Positions 51,545 through 59,772 of a stretch of DNA of 64,000 nucleotides are shown piece after piece (position 1 is the first letter of the stretch; each line of letters begins with the position of its first letter). The notes beneath the pieces were generated by a model. That model had not been told where the DNA came from. It did not search any database and saw nothing but the letters and a program-made list of their open reading frames with translations. A program made the translations under genes and the position numbers. The DNA lies in NCBI RefSeq assembly GCF_900188375.1, contig NZ_FZOO01000008.1:1-64000 (forward strand), in the 5' to 3' direction. This DNA is from Geodermatophilus pulveris (lineage in GTDB: Bacteria; Actinomycetota; Actinomycetes; Mycobacteriales; Geodermatophilaceae).

Positions 51545-51822
51545 CCGGACCGTTAGCCGTCGAGGTCTCCTCGGCAGCGAGACGCCAACTGCGCCAGCTC
51601 CCCGACAAGGTGGCTGTGGCCGTCGTCGAGTTCATCACCGCCGTCCTGCCGGACAACCCGCTCTGCCTCAGCAAGCCGCTGACCGGCCCGCTGTCCGGAC
51701 TGCGCAGCGCACGGCGCGGCGACTACCGCGTCCTCATCGAGGTGGACGAGACCGACCGCCGGGTCCTCGTCGTCCGGGTCGCCCACCGCGCGCACGCCTA
51801 CCGGCCGCCGCTGCCGGACTGA
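51541..51822 (+). CDS. RelE/ParE-superfamily toxin
   Basis: 93 residues starting at a GTG inside the antitoxin's last codons. VEVSSAARRQLRQLPDKVAV and the ending LRSARRGDYRVLIEVDETDR with RVLVVRVAHRAHAY are RelE hallmarks (basic catalytic patch, RxGxYRVxY-like strand, His near the C-terminus). It probably cuts mRNA on the ribosome when the antitoxin is degraded. Confidence 0.88.
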   Translation: MTGPLAVEVSSAARRQLRQLPDKVAVAVVEFITAVLPDNPLCLSKPLTGPLSGLRSARRGDYRVLIEVDETDRRVLVVRVAHRAHAYRPPLPD

Positions 51823-51833
51823 CGCGCACCCCG

Positions 51834-51908
51834 GCGCGGGAGGTCCCGGGACGGCGCCGTCCGTGACAGCCTCTGCGGAGCTCCGCACGCCGCACTTGGG
51901 GGGAACGT
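51834..51908 (+). repeat. 75-base direct repeat, left copy
   Basis: Aligned without gaps with 52660-52734; roughly 60 of 75 positions agree, with blocks CGGCGCCGTCCGTGACAGCCT and GGGGGAACGT identical. It lies immediately after the RelE gene and before the MazF-type module. The middle is a 14-base palindrome TGCGGAGCTCCGCA. Function unknown. Confidence 0.6.
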
Positions 51909-52046
51909 CGCGCCCGCGGCCGCCTCGAGGTCTTCGGCGTCGACGAGAACGGACGGCCCGAGCCTCGGCCGGTTCCGATCCCAGGTCGGCAAGCCCTCGT
52001 TCCGTAGCTGGTCCAGCGCCGGCGCCGCATGCACGGGAGCACCGGC

Positions 52047-52364
52047 TCACCGACGACCCGGCAGGTCCTCGAGGTCGAAGGCGGCGTGCAGCGCTGCGGT
52101 GAGGGCGACCTCCTGCTTGGGATGCAGTCGGCCGATCTGCCTCCCGAGCACGGAGGCCGGCACGGTGACCACGTTGTCGCAGCTGACGACGCTCGGATTG
52201 TCCAGGCCGTTGTCCGGTCCGACGGCAACCTCGGTCGACAGCCCGCGGACCGTGCTGGTGATCGGGGCGACGGTGACCCGCGAGAGGTGCGGGCGCACGA
52301 GTTCGCGGGTCAGCACCAGCACCGGCCGGGTCTCGTCCAGCTGGGCGAGATGGATGGGCCGCAT
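52047..52364 (-). CDS. MazF/PemK-like toxin
   Basis: 105 residues. MRPIHLAQLDETRPVLVLTR is the PemK/MazF start (GD... VLVLTRE strand), with VTVAPITSTVRGLSTEVAVG, then NPSVVSCDNVVTVPAS and LGRQIGRL, the RNase core with conserved Arg, Thr and Cys-Asp residues. Its ATG overlaps the antitoxin's stop (TGATG), so antitoxin is first. Flanked by the two 75-base repeats. Confidence 0.88.
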   Translation of the reverse strand: MRPIHLAQLDETRPVLVLTRELVRPHLSRVTVAPITSTVRGLSTEVAVGPDNGLDNPSVVSCDNVVTVPASVLGRQIGRLHPKQEVALTAALHAAFDLEDLPGRR

Positions 52365-52600
52365 CAATCGAGGTCGTCGAGCGGAGTGCGGGTGGTGTGC
52401 TCGGCGAGTGCCTGGAGATCGTCGTCGCCCGCGGCGGCGGCGTAGATGGCCGCGTCGCGAGCCGCGAGTTCGCGGCGCCGCTCCCGCTGGAGCGCCTGAC
52501 TGACGACCGCGGCGCGGGACGGAGCCCGGCCGTCGGCCACCAGTCGGTCGATGAAGGCGACGAGCTCCTCGGGGAGCCGGACGGCGATCTGCGTGCTCAC
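52364..52600 (-). CDS. Ribbon-helix-helix antitoxin
   Basis: 78 residues, GTG start. The first 45 residues (TQIAVRLPEELVAFIDRLVA, then RAPSRAAVVSQALQRERRR) are a CopG/MazE-type ribbon-helix-helix; the acidic tail (DLQALAEHTTRTPLDDLD) would bind the toxin. A -10-like TACCGT lies just before the start, suggesting a leaderless transcript. Two GGTACC sites 17 bases apart at 52610 and 52633 could be its operator. Confidence 0.85.
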   Translation of the reverse strand: MSTQIAVRLPEELVAFIDRLVADGRAPSRAAVVSQALQRERRRELAARDAAIYAAAAGDDDLQALAEHTTRTPLDDLD

Positions 52601-52659
52601 GCGGGCCACGGTACCCGGCTGGGATTCGTATTGGTACCACAGCGTGGAGGGGCCGATCG

Positions 52660-52734
52660 GTGCGGGAGGTTCCGGGTCGGCGCCGTCCGTGACAGCCTGC
52701 ACATGGCTCTGCACGCAGCACTCCGGGGGAACGT
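52660..52734 (+). repeat. 75-base direct repeat, right copy
   Basis: Second copy of the element at 51834, same orientation and same length. It lies between the MazF-type module and the RecB-like gene. The palindromic centre is less regular here. Because the copies flank the module, they may mark how it came in. Confidence 0.6.
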
Positions 52735-52771
52735 TTGCCGCACTCGACCCTGCTCGACCGGGCCTGACGCC

Positions 52772-55700
52772 GTGTACCGCCTCGACGGCCGGCTGGTCCT
52801 CAGCCCCAGCGACCTGACCCGCCACCAGGAGTGCACCCACCTCACCGCGCTCAACCTCGCCGTCGCCGACGGCCGGCTGCAGCCCCCCGCCGAGGGGGTG
52901 AGCGACCAGACGGTGCTCGTCGCCGACCTCGGCATCGCCCACGAGCTGTCCTACCTGGAGTACCTGGAGCAGCAGGGCCTCAGCGTGGCCCGCCTGCAGG
53001 GCAGCCGCGACGAGACGGCGACGGTCGAGGCGATGCGCGCCGGCGTCGACGTCGTCCACCAGGCCACGCTGTTCGACGGCCGGTGGGGCGGGCAGGCCGA
53101 CTTCCTGCTCAAGACCCCGACGCCGTCGGTGCTCGGCCCCTGGTCCTACGAGGTCGCCGACGCCAAGCTCGCCCGCCGGGTCAAGGTCCCCGCGCTGCTG
53201 CAGATGGCCACCTACGCCGACCGGCTCGCCACGCTGCAGCACCTCCAGCCGCGGCGCATCCACGTCGTCACCGGGGACGGCGCGCAGCGGCCGTGGCGGC
53301 TGGTGGACGTCGCCGCCTACGCCCGCCGCGCCCGCGGCCGCCTCGAGGTGTTCGTCGCCGGCGTGCCGCCGACCGCGCCGGTCCCGATCGGCCACTGCGA
53401 CCAGTGCACCTGGGCGCCGCGCTGCTCCGCCGAGCTCCGGGCCGGCGACGACCTGAGCCTGGTCGCCGGCATGCGCCGCGACCAGCGCGCCGCCCTCCGC
53501 GGCGCCGGGATCGCCACCCTCACCGCGCTCGCCGAGGCCTCCGACACCGCCCTCAAGGACGCGGGCCTCGGCCGGGCCGCCCGCACCCGGCTGCGCGACC
53601 AGGCCCGCGAGCAGCTGCGCGGCCGGCAGGCCGAGCGGCCCACCCGCACGCTGCTGCCACCCCTGCTCGCCCAGGGGCTGCTGCGGCTGCCCGAGCCCAG
53701 CCCCGGCGACCGCTACCTCGACTTCGAGGGCGACCCGCTGGCCGGCGACGGCCAGGGGCTGGAGTACCTGGCCGGCCTCGGCGACCGCACCGGCCGGTTC
53801 ACCGCCCTGTGGGCGCATGACGCCGCCGAGGAGCGCCGCATGGTCGCCGATCTCGTCGACCGGCTCGTGCAGGCCTGGCGGGACGACCCCGGCATGCACG
53901 TCTACCACTACGCCGCCTACGAGGTCAGCGCGCTCAAGCGGCTCACCGGGCGGTACGGCGTCCGCGAGGCCGAGCTCGACCAGCTGCTGCGCGCCGGCCG
54001 GTTCGTCGACCTGCTGCCCGTCGTCCGCCAGGGGATGCGGATCAGCGGGGAGTCCTACTCGATCAAGAAGGTCGAGGCCTTCTACGGCCGCGAGCACACC
54101 GGCGAGGTCGCCGACGCGATGGGCAGCGTCGTCGAGTACGAGAAGTGGCTGGCCGACCGCGACCCGGCCCGGTTGCGCGCCATCGAGGACTACAACCGCG
54201 ACGACGTCGACTCCACCCGCGAGCTGCACGACTGGCTGGAGACCCAGCGCACCGAGCTGGCCGCCCAGTACGGCGTGCTGCCCCGCCCGGCGGCCCCCGA
54301 GGCCACCGCCCCGGCGCCGGGGTCGGACGCCGAGGCCGCCGAGTCCGCCCTCGTCGAGCGGCTCCGCGACGCCGGCCACCCGCTGCTCGGCGACCTCGTG
54401 CAGTGGCACCGCCGCGAGGCCCGCCCCGGCTGGTGGGAGTTCTACGCCCGCGCCGACCTGGAGGACGAGCAGCTCGTCGAGGACCGCACCGCCCTCGGCG
54501 GCGTCACCGGCGGCTTCGAGATCGGCAGCGACAAGCGCAGCAAGCTCTACGAGTTCTGGTTCCCGCCGCAGGACACCAAGCTCTCCGTCGGCTCCCGCGC
54601 CGTCGACGTCGACACCCGCGTGCGCGTCGGCGAGGTGCGCGAGCTCGACGCCGCGGGCGGGCGGATGGTGGTCAAGGCCGCCAAGCCGCCGGCGGCCGCC
54701 CGCGGGCTGGGCCCCGAGGGGCCGATCGACGACCGGCCGCTGCGGGAGGCCATCGCCGCGACCGCGGACGACGTCCTCGCCGGCCGGCCGTGCCTCGGCC
54801 AGGCGCTGCTGGACCGCGTGGTCCCGCCGGACACCCGGCGGCTGCCGGGCGAGGAGGCCGGGGACGCCGTCGTGCGGCTCGGCCGGGCGCTGGACGGCCA
54901 GGTGCTCGCCGTGCAGGGCCCGCCGGGCAGCGGCAAGACGCGGGCCGCGGCTCGGCTGATCCGCGCGCTGCTGGACGCCGGGAAGAAGGTCGGCGTCACC
55001 GCGACGTCCCACGCCGTCATCGGCAACGTGCTGCGCGCCGTGGAGCGCCCGGCGCTGCAGAAGTGCGACGGGCACCAGGCCTGCGGCGCGCCCGGGGTGG
55101 CCTGGTCCAGGGACGGCAACGACGTCGCCGCCCAGCTGCTCGACGGGACGGCGACCCTCGTCGGCGGCACCTCGTGGTTCTGGGCCCGCCCGGACCTGGC
55201 CCAGGCCGTCGACGTGCTGGTCGTCGACGAGGCCGGGCAGTTCTCGCTGGCCAACGCGGTCGCCGTCGCCCGGTCGGCCCGCTCGCTGGTGCTGCTCGGC
55301 GACCCGCAGCAGCTGGCCCAGCCGACCCAGGCGGTGCACCCGGGGGAGTCCGGGCTGTCCGCGCTGGAGCACCTGCTCCAGGGGCACGCCACCGTGCCGG
55401 AGGACCGCGGCGTCTTCCTCGACCGCACCTACCGGATGCACCCGGCGCTCACCGCGTTCGTGTCCGACCTGGCCTACGAGGGGCGGCTGGAGTCCGCGGC
55501 CGGCCGCGAGCGGATCGCCCTCGACGGCTGGGCCAGCGGGCTCGCCGTCCGCTTCGTCGCGCACACCCGCCCGGCGGCGGCCGTCTCCGACGACGAGGCC
55601 GCGGCGGTGGCCGGCCTGTGGCGGTCGCTGCAGGGGGCCGCCTGGACCGATGCGGACGGTCGCGAGCGGCCCATCGGCCCGGACGACGTGCTGGTGGTCG

Positions 55701-56017
55701 CGCCGTACAACAGCCAGGTCGGCGCCATCCGCACGCTGTTGCCGCACGCCCGGGTAGGCACCGTGGACCGCTTCCAGGGACAGGAGGCGCCGGTCGTCGT
55801 CTACTCGATGACGTCGACGTCGGCGGAGGACGCGCCCCGCGGGGTCCCCTTCCTCTACGACCTGCACCGGCTCAACGTGGCGGTGTCCCGGGCCAAGGCG
55901 CTGGCCGTCGTGGTGCTCAGCGAGGAGCTGCTCGACGCCGCCGTCCGGACGCCGGAGCAGCTGCGCCAGGTCAACGCGCTGTGCCGGCTGGTGGAGATGG
56001 CCACCGTCGTCCGGTGA
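52772..56017 (+). CDS. TM0106-family RecB-like nuclease fused to a superfamily I helicase
   Basis: 1081 residues from a GTG. Residues 1-330: RecB-like nuclease of TM0106 type (VLSPSDLTRHQECTHLTALN, ADFLLKTPTPSVLGPWSYEV, then EVADAKLARRVKVPALLQMA with the catalytic D and K) and a Cys cluster CDQCTWAPRCSAELRAGDD (Fe-S ligands). Residues 340-600: RNase H-like domain (RYLDFEGDPLAGDGQGLEY, DFEG; YNRDDVDSTRELHDWL). Residues about 690-1080: helicase with VQGPPGSGKTRAAARLI (Walker A), VLVVDEAGQFSLANAV (DEAG), LLGDPQQLAQP, RTYRMHPALTAFV, and TVDRFQGQEAPVVVYSM. Likely DNA repair or defence; cytoplasmic. Confidence 0.9.
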   Translation: MYRLDGRLVLSPSDLTRHQECTHLTALNLAVADGRLQPPAEGVSDQTVLVADLGIAHELSYLEYLEQQGLSVARLQGSRDETATVEAMRAGVDVVHQATLFDGRWGGQADFLLKTPTPSVLGPWSYEVADAKLARRVKVPALLQMATYADRLATLQHLQPRRIHVVTGDGAQRPWRLVDVAAYARRARGRLEVFVAGVPPTAPVPIGHCDQCTWAPRCSAELRAGDDLSLVAGMRRDQRAALRGAGIATLTALAEASDTALKDAGLGRAARTRLRDQAREQLRGRQAERPTRTLLPPLLAQGLLRLPEPSPGDRYLDFEGDPLAGDGQGLEYLAGLGDRTGRFTALWAHDAAEERRMVADLVDRLVQAWRDDPGMHVYHYAAYEVSALKRLTGRYGVREAELDQLLRAGRFVDLLPVVRQGMRISGESYSIKKVEAFYGREHTGEVADAMGSVVEYEKWLADRDPARLRAIEDYNRDDVDSTRELHDWLETQRTELAAQYGVLPRPAAPEATAPAPGSDAEAAESALVERLRDAGHPLLGDLVQWHRREARPGWWEFYARADLEDEQLVEDRTALGGVTGGFEIGSDKRSKLYEFWFPPQDTKLSVGSRAVDVDTRVRVGEVRELDAAGGRMVVKAAKPPAAARGLGPEGPIDDRPLREAIAATADDVLAGRPCLGQALLDRVVPPDTRRLPGEEAGDAVVRLGRALDGQVLAVQGPPGSGKTRAAARLIRALLDAGKKVGVTATSHAVIGNVLRAVERPALQKCDGHQACGAPGVAWSRDGNDVAAQLLDGTATLVGGTSWFWARPDLAQAVDVLVVDEAGQFSLANAVAVARSARSLVLLGDPQQLAQPTQAVHPGESGLSALEHLLQGHATVPEDRGVFLDRTYRMHPALTAFVSDLAYEGRLESAAGRERIALDGWASGLAVRFVAHTRPAAAVSDDEAAAVAGLWRSLQGAAWTDADGRERPIGPDDVLVVAPYNSQVGAIRTLLPHARVGTVDRFQGQEAPVVVYSMTSTSAEDAPRGVPFLYDLHRLNVAVSRAKALAVVVLSEELLDAAVRTPEQLRQVNALCRLVEMATVVR

Positions 56018-56024
56018 GCGCGGC

Positions 56025-56564
56025 TCAGGACGGCAGGGGGAAGACCAGCAGCGAGCCCGACGCGGTGGCGACCGCCCGCCCGGCGGCATCGGTGACCTCG
56101 CCCTCGGCGAAGGCGACCCGGCTGCCGGGCTTGACCACCCGGCCGACCGCGCGCAGCGGCCCGCTGGTCGCCCGGACGGCGCGCAGGTAGTTCACCTTCA
56201 GCTCGATGGAGGTGTACCCGACGCCCTGCGGCAGCGTCGTGTGCACGGCGCAGCCGACCACGGTGTCCAGCAGCGTGCACACCAGGCCGCCGTGCACCAC
56301 GCCGATTGGGTTGTAGACCGACTCGTCGACCGCGCAGCCGAACTCGACCATGCCCTCCTCGATCGCGTGCACCGACATGCGCAGCAGCGAGGCGATCGGC
56401 GGCGGGGGCAGCCGCCCGTCGCGGATGGCGCGCATCGCGTCCAGCCCGCTCAGCCCGGCCGCGCCGGCCGCGGTGACCATCGGGTCGTACCACTCGACGC
56501 TGCGCGACCGGCTGGCCCCCCAGCTCTCCTGCGGCGTCACCAGGTCGGCGGTTCGGTCGGTCAT
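56025..56564 (-). CDS. PaaI-family (hotdog-fold) thioesterase
   Basis: 179 residues from an ATG overlapping the HxlR gene's stop. The hotdog motif is VDESVYNPIGVVHGGLVCTLLDTVVGCAVHTTLP (GGLxxxLLD with conserved His-Gly-Gly), followed by ELKVNYLRAVRATSGPLRAV and VAFAEGEVTDAAGRAVATAS. It releases acids from CoA thioesters. Coupled to the upstream HxlR regulator. Confidence 0.88.
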   Translation of the reverse strand: MTDRTADLVTPQESWGASRSRSVEWYDPMVTAAGAAGLSGLDAMRAIRDGRLPPPPIASLLRMSVHAIEEGMVEFGCAVDESVYNPIGVVHGGLVCTLLDTVVGCAVHTTLPQGVGYTSIELKVNYLRAVRATSGPLRAVGRVVKPGSRVAFAEGEVTDAAGRAVATASGSLLVFPLPS

Positions 56565-57067
56565 CGCGGGTCCTCCTCGGGTGGCAGGCCGAGCAGCGTC
56601 CGGCCGGCCGGGGTCAGGGTGGGGCGGGCGCCGGCCAGCGGCTCGCCGCAGGTCCGGCAGGTCCAGGTGCCGTCGACCGGGTGGTCGCCGTGGCCGGCCG
56701 TCTCGTGGTGCAGCCGCACCGCCGGCCGGTCGGCGGCCCAGCGCTCGCCCCACAGCAGCAGCGCCTGCAGCACCGGCACGAGGTCCCGGCCGGCCGCCGT
56801 GAGGTGGTAGCCCGAGCGCGGGGGAGCGGTGGCGTACGGACGCCGTTCCAGCACCCCGGCCGCGACGAGGGCCGTGAGCCGCGCGGACAGCCGGTCGCGC
56901 GGGGCACCGGTGCCGCGGGCGATGTCGCTGAAGCGGTGGTTGCCCAGCGCCACCTCGCGGACGGCGAGCAGCGCCCACCGCTCGCCGACCAGCTGCAGGG
57001 CGGCGGCGAGGGAGCAGGGGCGCCCGGGCAGGTCCGCCACCCGCACGGGCCCACCGGCGGTCTCCAC
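56561..57067 (-). CDS. HxlR-family helix-turn-helix regulator
   Basis: 168 residues if started at the GTG at 57065-57067, which places the palindrome at 57078 outside the gene; a TTG start 12 codons upstream is open but would run through it. HxlR features: RPCSLAAALQLVGERWALLA with the conserved Cys, REVALGNHRFSDIARGTGAP, RLSARLTALVAAGVLERRPY and RSGYHLTAAGRDLVPVLQAL. The C-terminal tail TCRTCGEPLAGARPTL has two Cys in CxxC spacing, perhaps a zinc site. Probably controls itself and the thioesterase. Confidence 0.85.
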   Translation of the reverse strand: METAGGPVRVADLPGRPCSLAAALQLVGERWALLAVREVALGNHRFSDIARGTGAPRDRLSARLTALVAAGVLERRPYATAPPRSGYHLTAAGRDLVPVLQALLLWGERWAADRPAVRLHHETAGHGDHPVDGTWTCRTCGEPLAGARPTLTPAGRTLLGLPPEEDPR

Positions 57068-57077
57068 GGCGGTCAGT

Positions 57078-57089
57078 TTGGATGTCCAA
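57078..57089. promoter_or_regulatory. Candidate HxlR operator
   Basis: TTGGATGTCCAA is a 12-base inverted repeat with five-base arms, just upstream of the preferred GTG start of the HxlR gene. HxlR proteins bind such palindromes near their own promoters. It is the only symmetric site in that spacer. Confidence 0.5.
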
Positions 57090-57109
57090 CCGACTCCGGT
57101 CAAGCGGGG

Positions 57110-57628
57110 TCAGAGCCAGGCCTCGACCTCGTCCAGCTGCTCGTGGGTCAGGCCGAGGCGCAGGTCGGGGGCGACCACCAGCACGTGCCGGTTCGCCGCC
57201 AGCCACTCCCCGGTGTCGGCCGCCTGCTCGGCCAGGTCGTCGTCGACCCAGACCACCCGCCGGTCCGGCTCGGCCTCGACGACCGCGCGGGCGGCGGTGA
57301 GCTTCCACCAGCCGGCCCGCCCGCCGAGCGACCCGGCGAACCCGGTCGGGGCGGCGTCGTCCCGGCCGTGGGTCACCAGCCCGCGGGGGAGGCCCATCGG
57401 TTCGGCCAGCAGCCGGTCGGCGTCCGTCGTCCAGGTGGTCAGCCACTGGATCTCCACCCGGCCGGACTCGTGCAGCGCGCGCAGCCGGGCGGTGACCGTG
57501 GGGTCCCAGGTCAGCACGTAGCCGTTGAAGCGGCCCCGCTCCCAGCCGTCGGGCAGGTCCGTGCGCGCGGCGTTGAGCACGCCGTCGACGTCCAGCAGGA
57601 GGATCGGACGCTCACCGGTCGGGGCCAC
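57110..57628 (-). CDS. HAD-like protein
   Basis: 172 residues, GTG start. ERPILLLDVDGVLNAARTDL is the haloacid dehalogenase motif I (DxDG), TWTTDADRLLAEPMGLP and LTAARAVVEAEP with VVWVDDDLAEQA (motif IV DD) follow. The size fits small actinobacterial HAD-like hydrolases that act on small phosphorylated substrates; the substrate is unknown. Confidence 0.8.
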   Translation of the reverse strand: MAPTGERPILLLDVDGVLNAARTDLPDGWERGRFNGYVLTWDPTVTARLRALHESGRVEIQWLTTWTTDADRLLAEPMGLPRGLVTHGRDDAAPTGFAGSLGGRAGWWKLTAARAVVEAEPDRRVVWVDDDLAEQAADTGEWLAANRHVLVVAPDLRLGLTHEQLDEVEAWL

Positions 57629-58035
57629 GCGCCCTCCCTACCCCCGCTGCGCACCGGTCCCAACGGCCCTGGTGCCGGGCACCGGCCGTTCCTGGCGTCC
57701 GGTGCATGCGTGCGGACGCGACCCGGCGCCCCGGGCGGCCGGCATGAGCGCCCCGGTGCTGGTCGCGGTCGACGACCACGCGGACCTGCTGCGGGACGTC
57801 GAACGGGAGCTGCGGGCCCGGTACGAGCGCGACTACCGGGTCTGCTGCCTGGCCTCGCCGCGCGAGGCGCTCGGCATCCTGGCGGAGCTCGCGGCGGCCG
57901 GCGAGCAGGTCGCCCTCGTCCTCGCCGGCGAGGTGCTCGACGGCGCTCCCGGCACCTCCCTGCTGGCCGAGGTGCGGGGCCTGTTCCCGCAGGCCCAGCG
58001 CGTGCTGCTCATCGGGTACGGCCGCTACGGCGACT

Positions 58036-58084
58036 CGGCGACCGGCGACCGGCGACCGGCGACCGGCGACCGGCGACCGGCGAC
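58036..58084 (+). repeat. Heptanucleotide tandem repeat, six ACCGGCG units
   Basis: Six perfect ACCGGCG copies (58041-58082) with partial copies on both sides. In the host gene one, four or seven units keep frame; six do not. Slipped-strand expansion is the likely cause. Confidence 0.9.
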
Positions 58085-58399
58085 GCGATCTTCGAGGCGA
58101 TCGCCGGCGGGCGGATGGACCACGTCGCGCTGCGGCCGGCCGCGCCGCCGGACGAGCAGTTCCACCAGGCCTCGTCGGGCCGGGCCGACGAGCTGCGCGC
58201 CGTCCTGCAGCGCTGCGCCATGCCGCACCGGTTCGTCCTGGCCGGGTCCGTCGAGGGCCGCGCCCTGCTCGCCGACGCGGGTGAGCGGCGGCTCCCGCTC
58301 ATGGTGATGCCGAACGGCGCGGTGCTCGCGGACCCCAGCGACGTCGACATCGCCCGGGCGTCGGGCACCGCGGTCGCCCCGGACCGCCGCCGGTACAAC

Positions 58400-58442
<43 letters not shown>

Positions 58443-59158
58443 GCGGGCCGGCCGGGCTGTCCGCGGCCGTCTACGGCGCCTCCGAGGGGCTGCGCACGCT
58501 GGTGATCGACGCCGGCGGGCTCGGCGGGCAGGCCACGTCGAGCTCGGCGATCCGCAACTACCTCGGCTTCCCCCGCGGCGTCAGCGGCGGCGAGCCGGCC
58601 CGCCGGGCCTACCAGCAGGCGTGGGTCTTCGGTGCCCGGTTCGCGTTCGTGCAGCGGGCCACCTCCCTGGCCCGGGAGCGCGACGGCATCGTCGTCGGGC
58701 TGGACACCGGCGGGGTCGTCGTCGCGGACGCCGTCGTGCGGGCGACGGGCGCCAGCTACCGCCGGCTCGGTGTCGAGTCCCTGGAGGCGCTGCGCGGTGC
58801 CGGTGTCCACTACGGTGCCGCCGCGACCGAGGCGCCGCTGGCCGCCGGCCAGGACGTCCACGTCGTCGGCGGGGCGAACTCCGCCGGGCAGGCCGTCCTG
58901 CACCTGGCCCGCTACGCCCGGCGCGCGACGCTCGTCGTCCGGGCGGACACGCTGGCCGCGGGGATGTCGCACTACCTGGTGCGGCAGATCGAGGAGACGT
59001 CCACCATCGGCGTCCGGACGGCGACCGAGGTCGTCGACGGCGGCGGCACCGGCCGCCTGGAGCGCCTGGTGCTCCGCGACCGCGCGTGGCATCGGCCGTC
59101 GGAGAGGGGTCGATCGCCATCCAGCTGGTGCACCGGCTGCTGGCCGCGTGACCGGCCG

Positions 59159-59536
59159 TCAGTCCCAGGACGCTGAGCCAGCCTGGAGGCGTTCGGCGAT
59201 CGGCTCGACCTCGTCGAGTTCTCCTGCTGCGACCGCCATGACGAGGTCGTAGGCCTCGTCGTTCGACAGGGTCAGCCGGATCCCGTTGAGGCCGTAGAAG
59301 GCGATGGTGGCCGCCAGCGCCAGCCGCTTGTTGCCGTCGACCAGGGGGTGGTTGCGGGCGAGTGAGTGCAGGAGTGCCGCGGCCTTGGCGTGGAGGGAGG
59401 GGTAGGCGTCCTCGCCGAACACCGTCGACCGCGGTCGCGCCGCAGCCGAGTCCAGGAGGCCGATGTCGCGGACCTGGACCTCCCCGAGCGTCCGCCCGGC
59501 AACGTGCAGCAGGTCGTCGAGGTCGAGGTGAATCAC
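59159..59536 (-). CDS. doc: Fic/Doc-type toxin
   Basis: 125 residues. The catalytic motif HPLVDGNKRLALAATIAFYG (HxFx(D/E)GNKR; here Leu replaces Phe) is complete, with AYPSLHAKAAALLHSLARN before it. Doc proteins phosphorylate EF-Tu. Its ATG overlaps the antitoxin's last codon, so the antitoxin is made first. Confidence 0.9.
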   Translation of the reverse strand: MIHLDLDDLLHVAGRTLGEVQVRDIGLLDSAAARPRSTVFGEDAYPSLHAKAAALLHSLARNHPLVDGNKRLALAATIAFYGLNGIRLTLSNDEAYDLVMAVAAGELDEVEPIAERLQAGSASWD

Positions 59537-59736
59537 CGACCGAGCCGCTCCAGTGCGTCGGCGTAGCGCGGCAGTTCCCGGTCGAGCACGCGGTCGAGTG
59601 CCTCTCGCTTGCTGTTCCGCTCGATGTAGTCGCGCACCGCCTGGCGGGCGACCTCCTGCATCGACCGGCCCTCCAGCTCCGCCCTGCGGCGCAGGGCCTC
59701 GGTCTCCTGCTCGTCGAGACGCAGCGTCATGGCCAT
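59533..59736 (-). CDS. Ribbon-helix-helix antitoxin for the Doc-like toxin
   Basis: 67 residues. AMTLRLDEQETEALRRRAEL, then SMQEVARQAVRDYIERNSKR are a ribbon-helix-helix; the C-terminal RVLDRELPRYADALERLGR would block the Fic active site. The 18-base palindrome 59746-59763 is immediately upstream. Confidence 0.85.
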   Translation of the reverse strand: MAMTLRLDEQETEALRRRAELEGRSMQEVARQAVRDYIERNSKREALDRVLDRELPRYADALERLGR

Positions 59737-59745
59737 GAGGACGAC

Positions 59746-59763
59746 GGTATCATGTGTGATACC
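59746..59763. promoter_or_regulatory. Operator of the Doc-like module
   Basis: GGTATCA (59746-59752) and TGATACC (59757-59763) are perfect inverted arms around TGTG. The AT-richer site lies just upstream of the antitoxin ATG and overlaps possible -10 sequences, the expected place for antitoxin-mediated autorepression. Confidence 0.65.
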
Positions 59764-59772
59764 ACAGGGTCG

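Noticed and set aside
52364-56089. A 1241-codon open frame antisense to the RecB-like gene
   Set aside because: Only its last 78 codons are a recognisable antitoxin; the remainder is low-complexity antisense of a clear nuclease/helicase gene.
57068-57103. TTG start for the HxlR gene 12 codons upstream
   Set aside because: It would place the likely operator palindrome inside the gene and adds residues that do not look like the family; the GTG at 57065-57067 fits better.
58036-58084. An active phase-variation switch based on the heptamer repeat
   Set aside because: The gene also lacks a large part of its C-terminus and has a damaged FAD motif, so restoring frame at the repeat would not restore a working protein.
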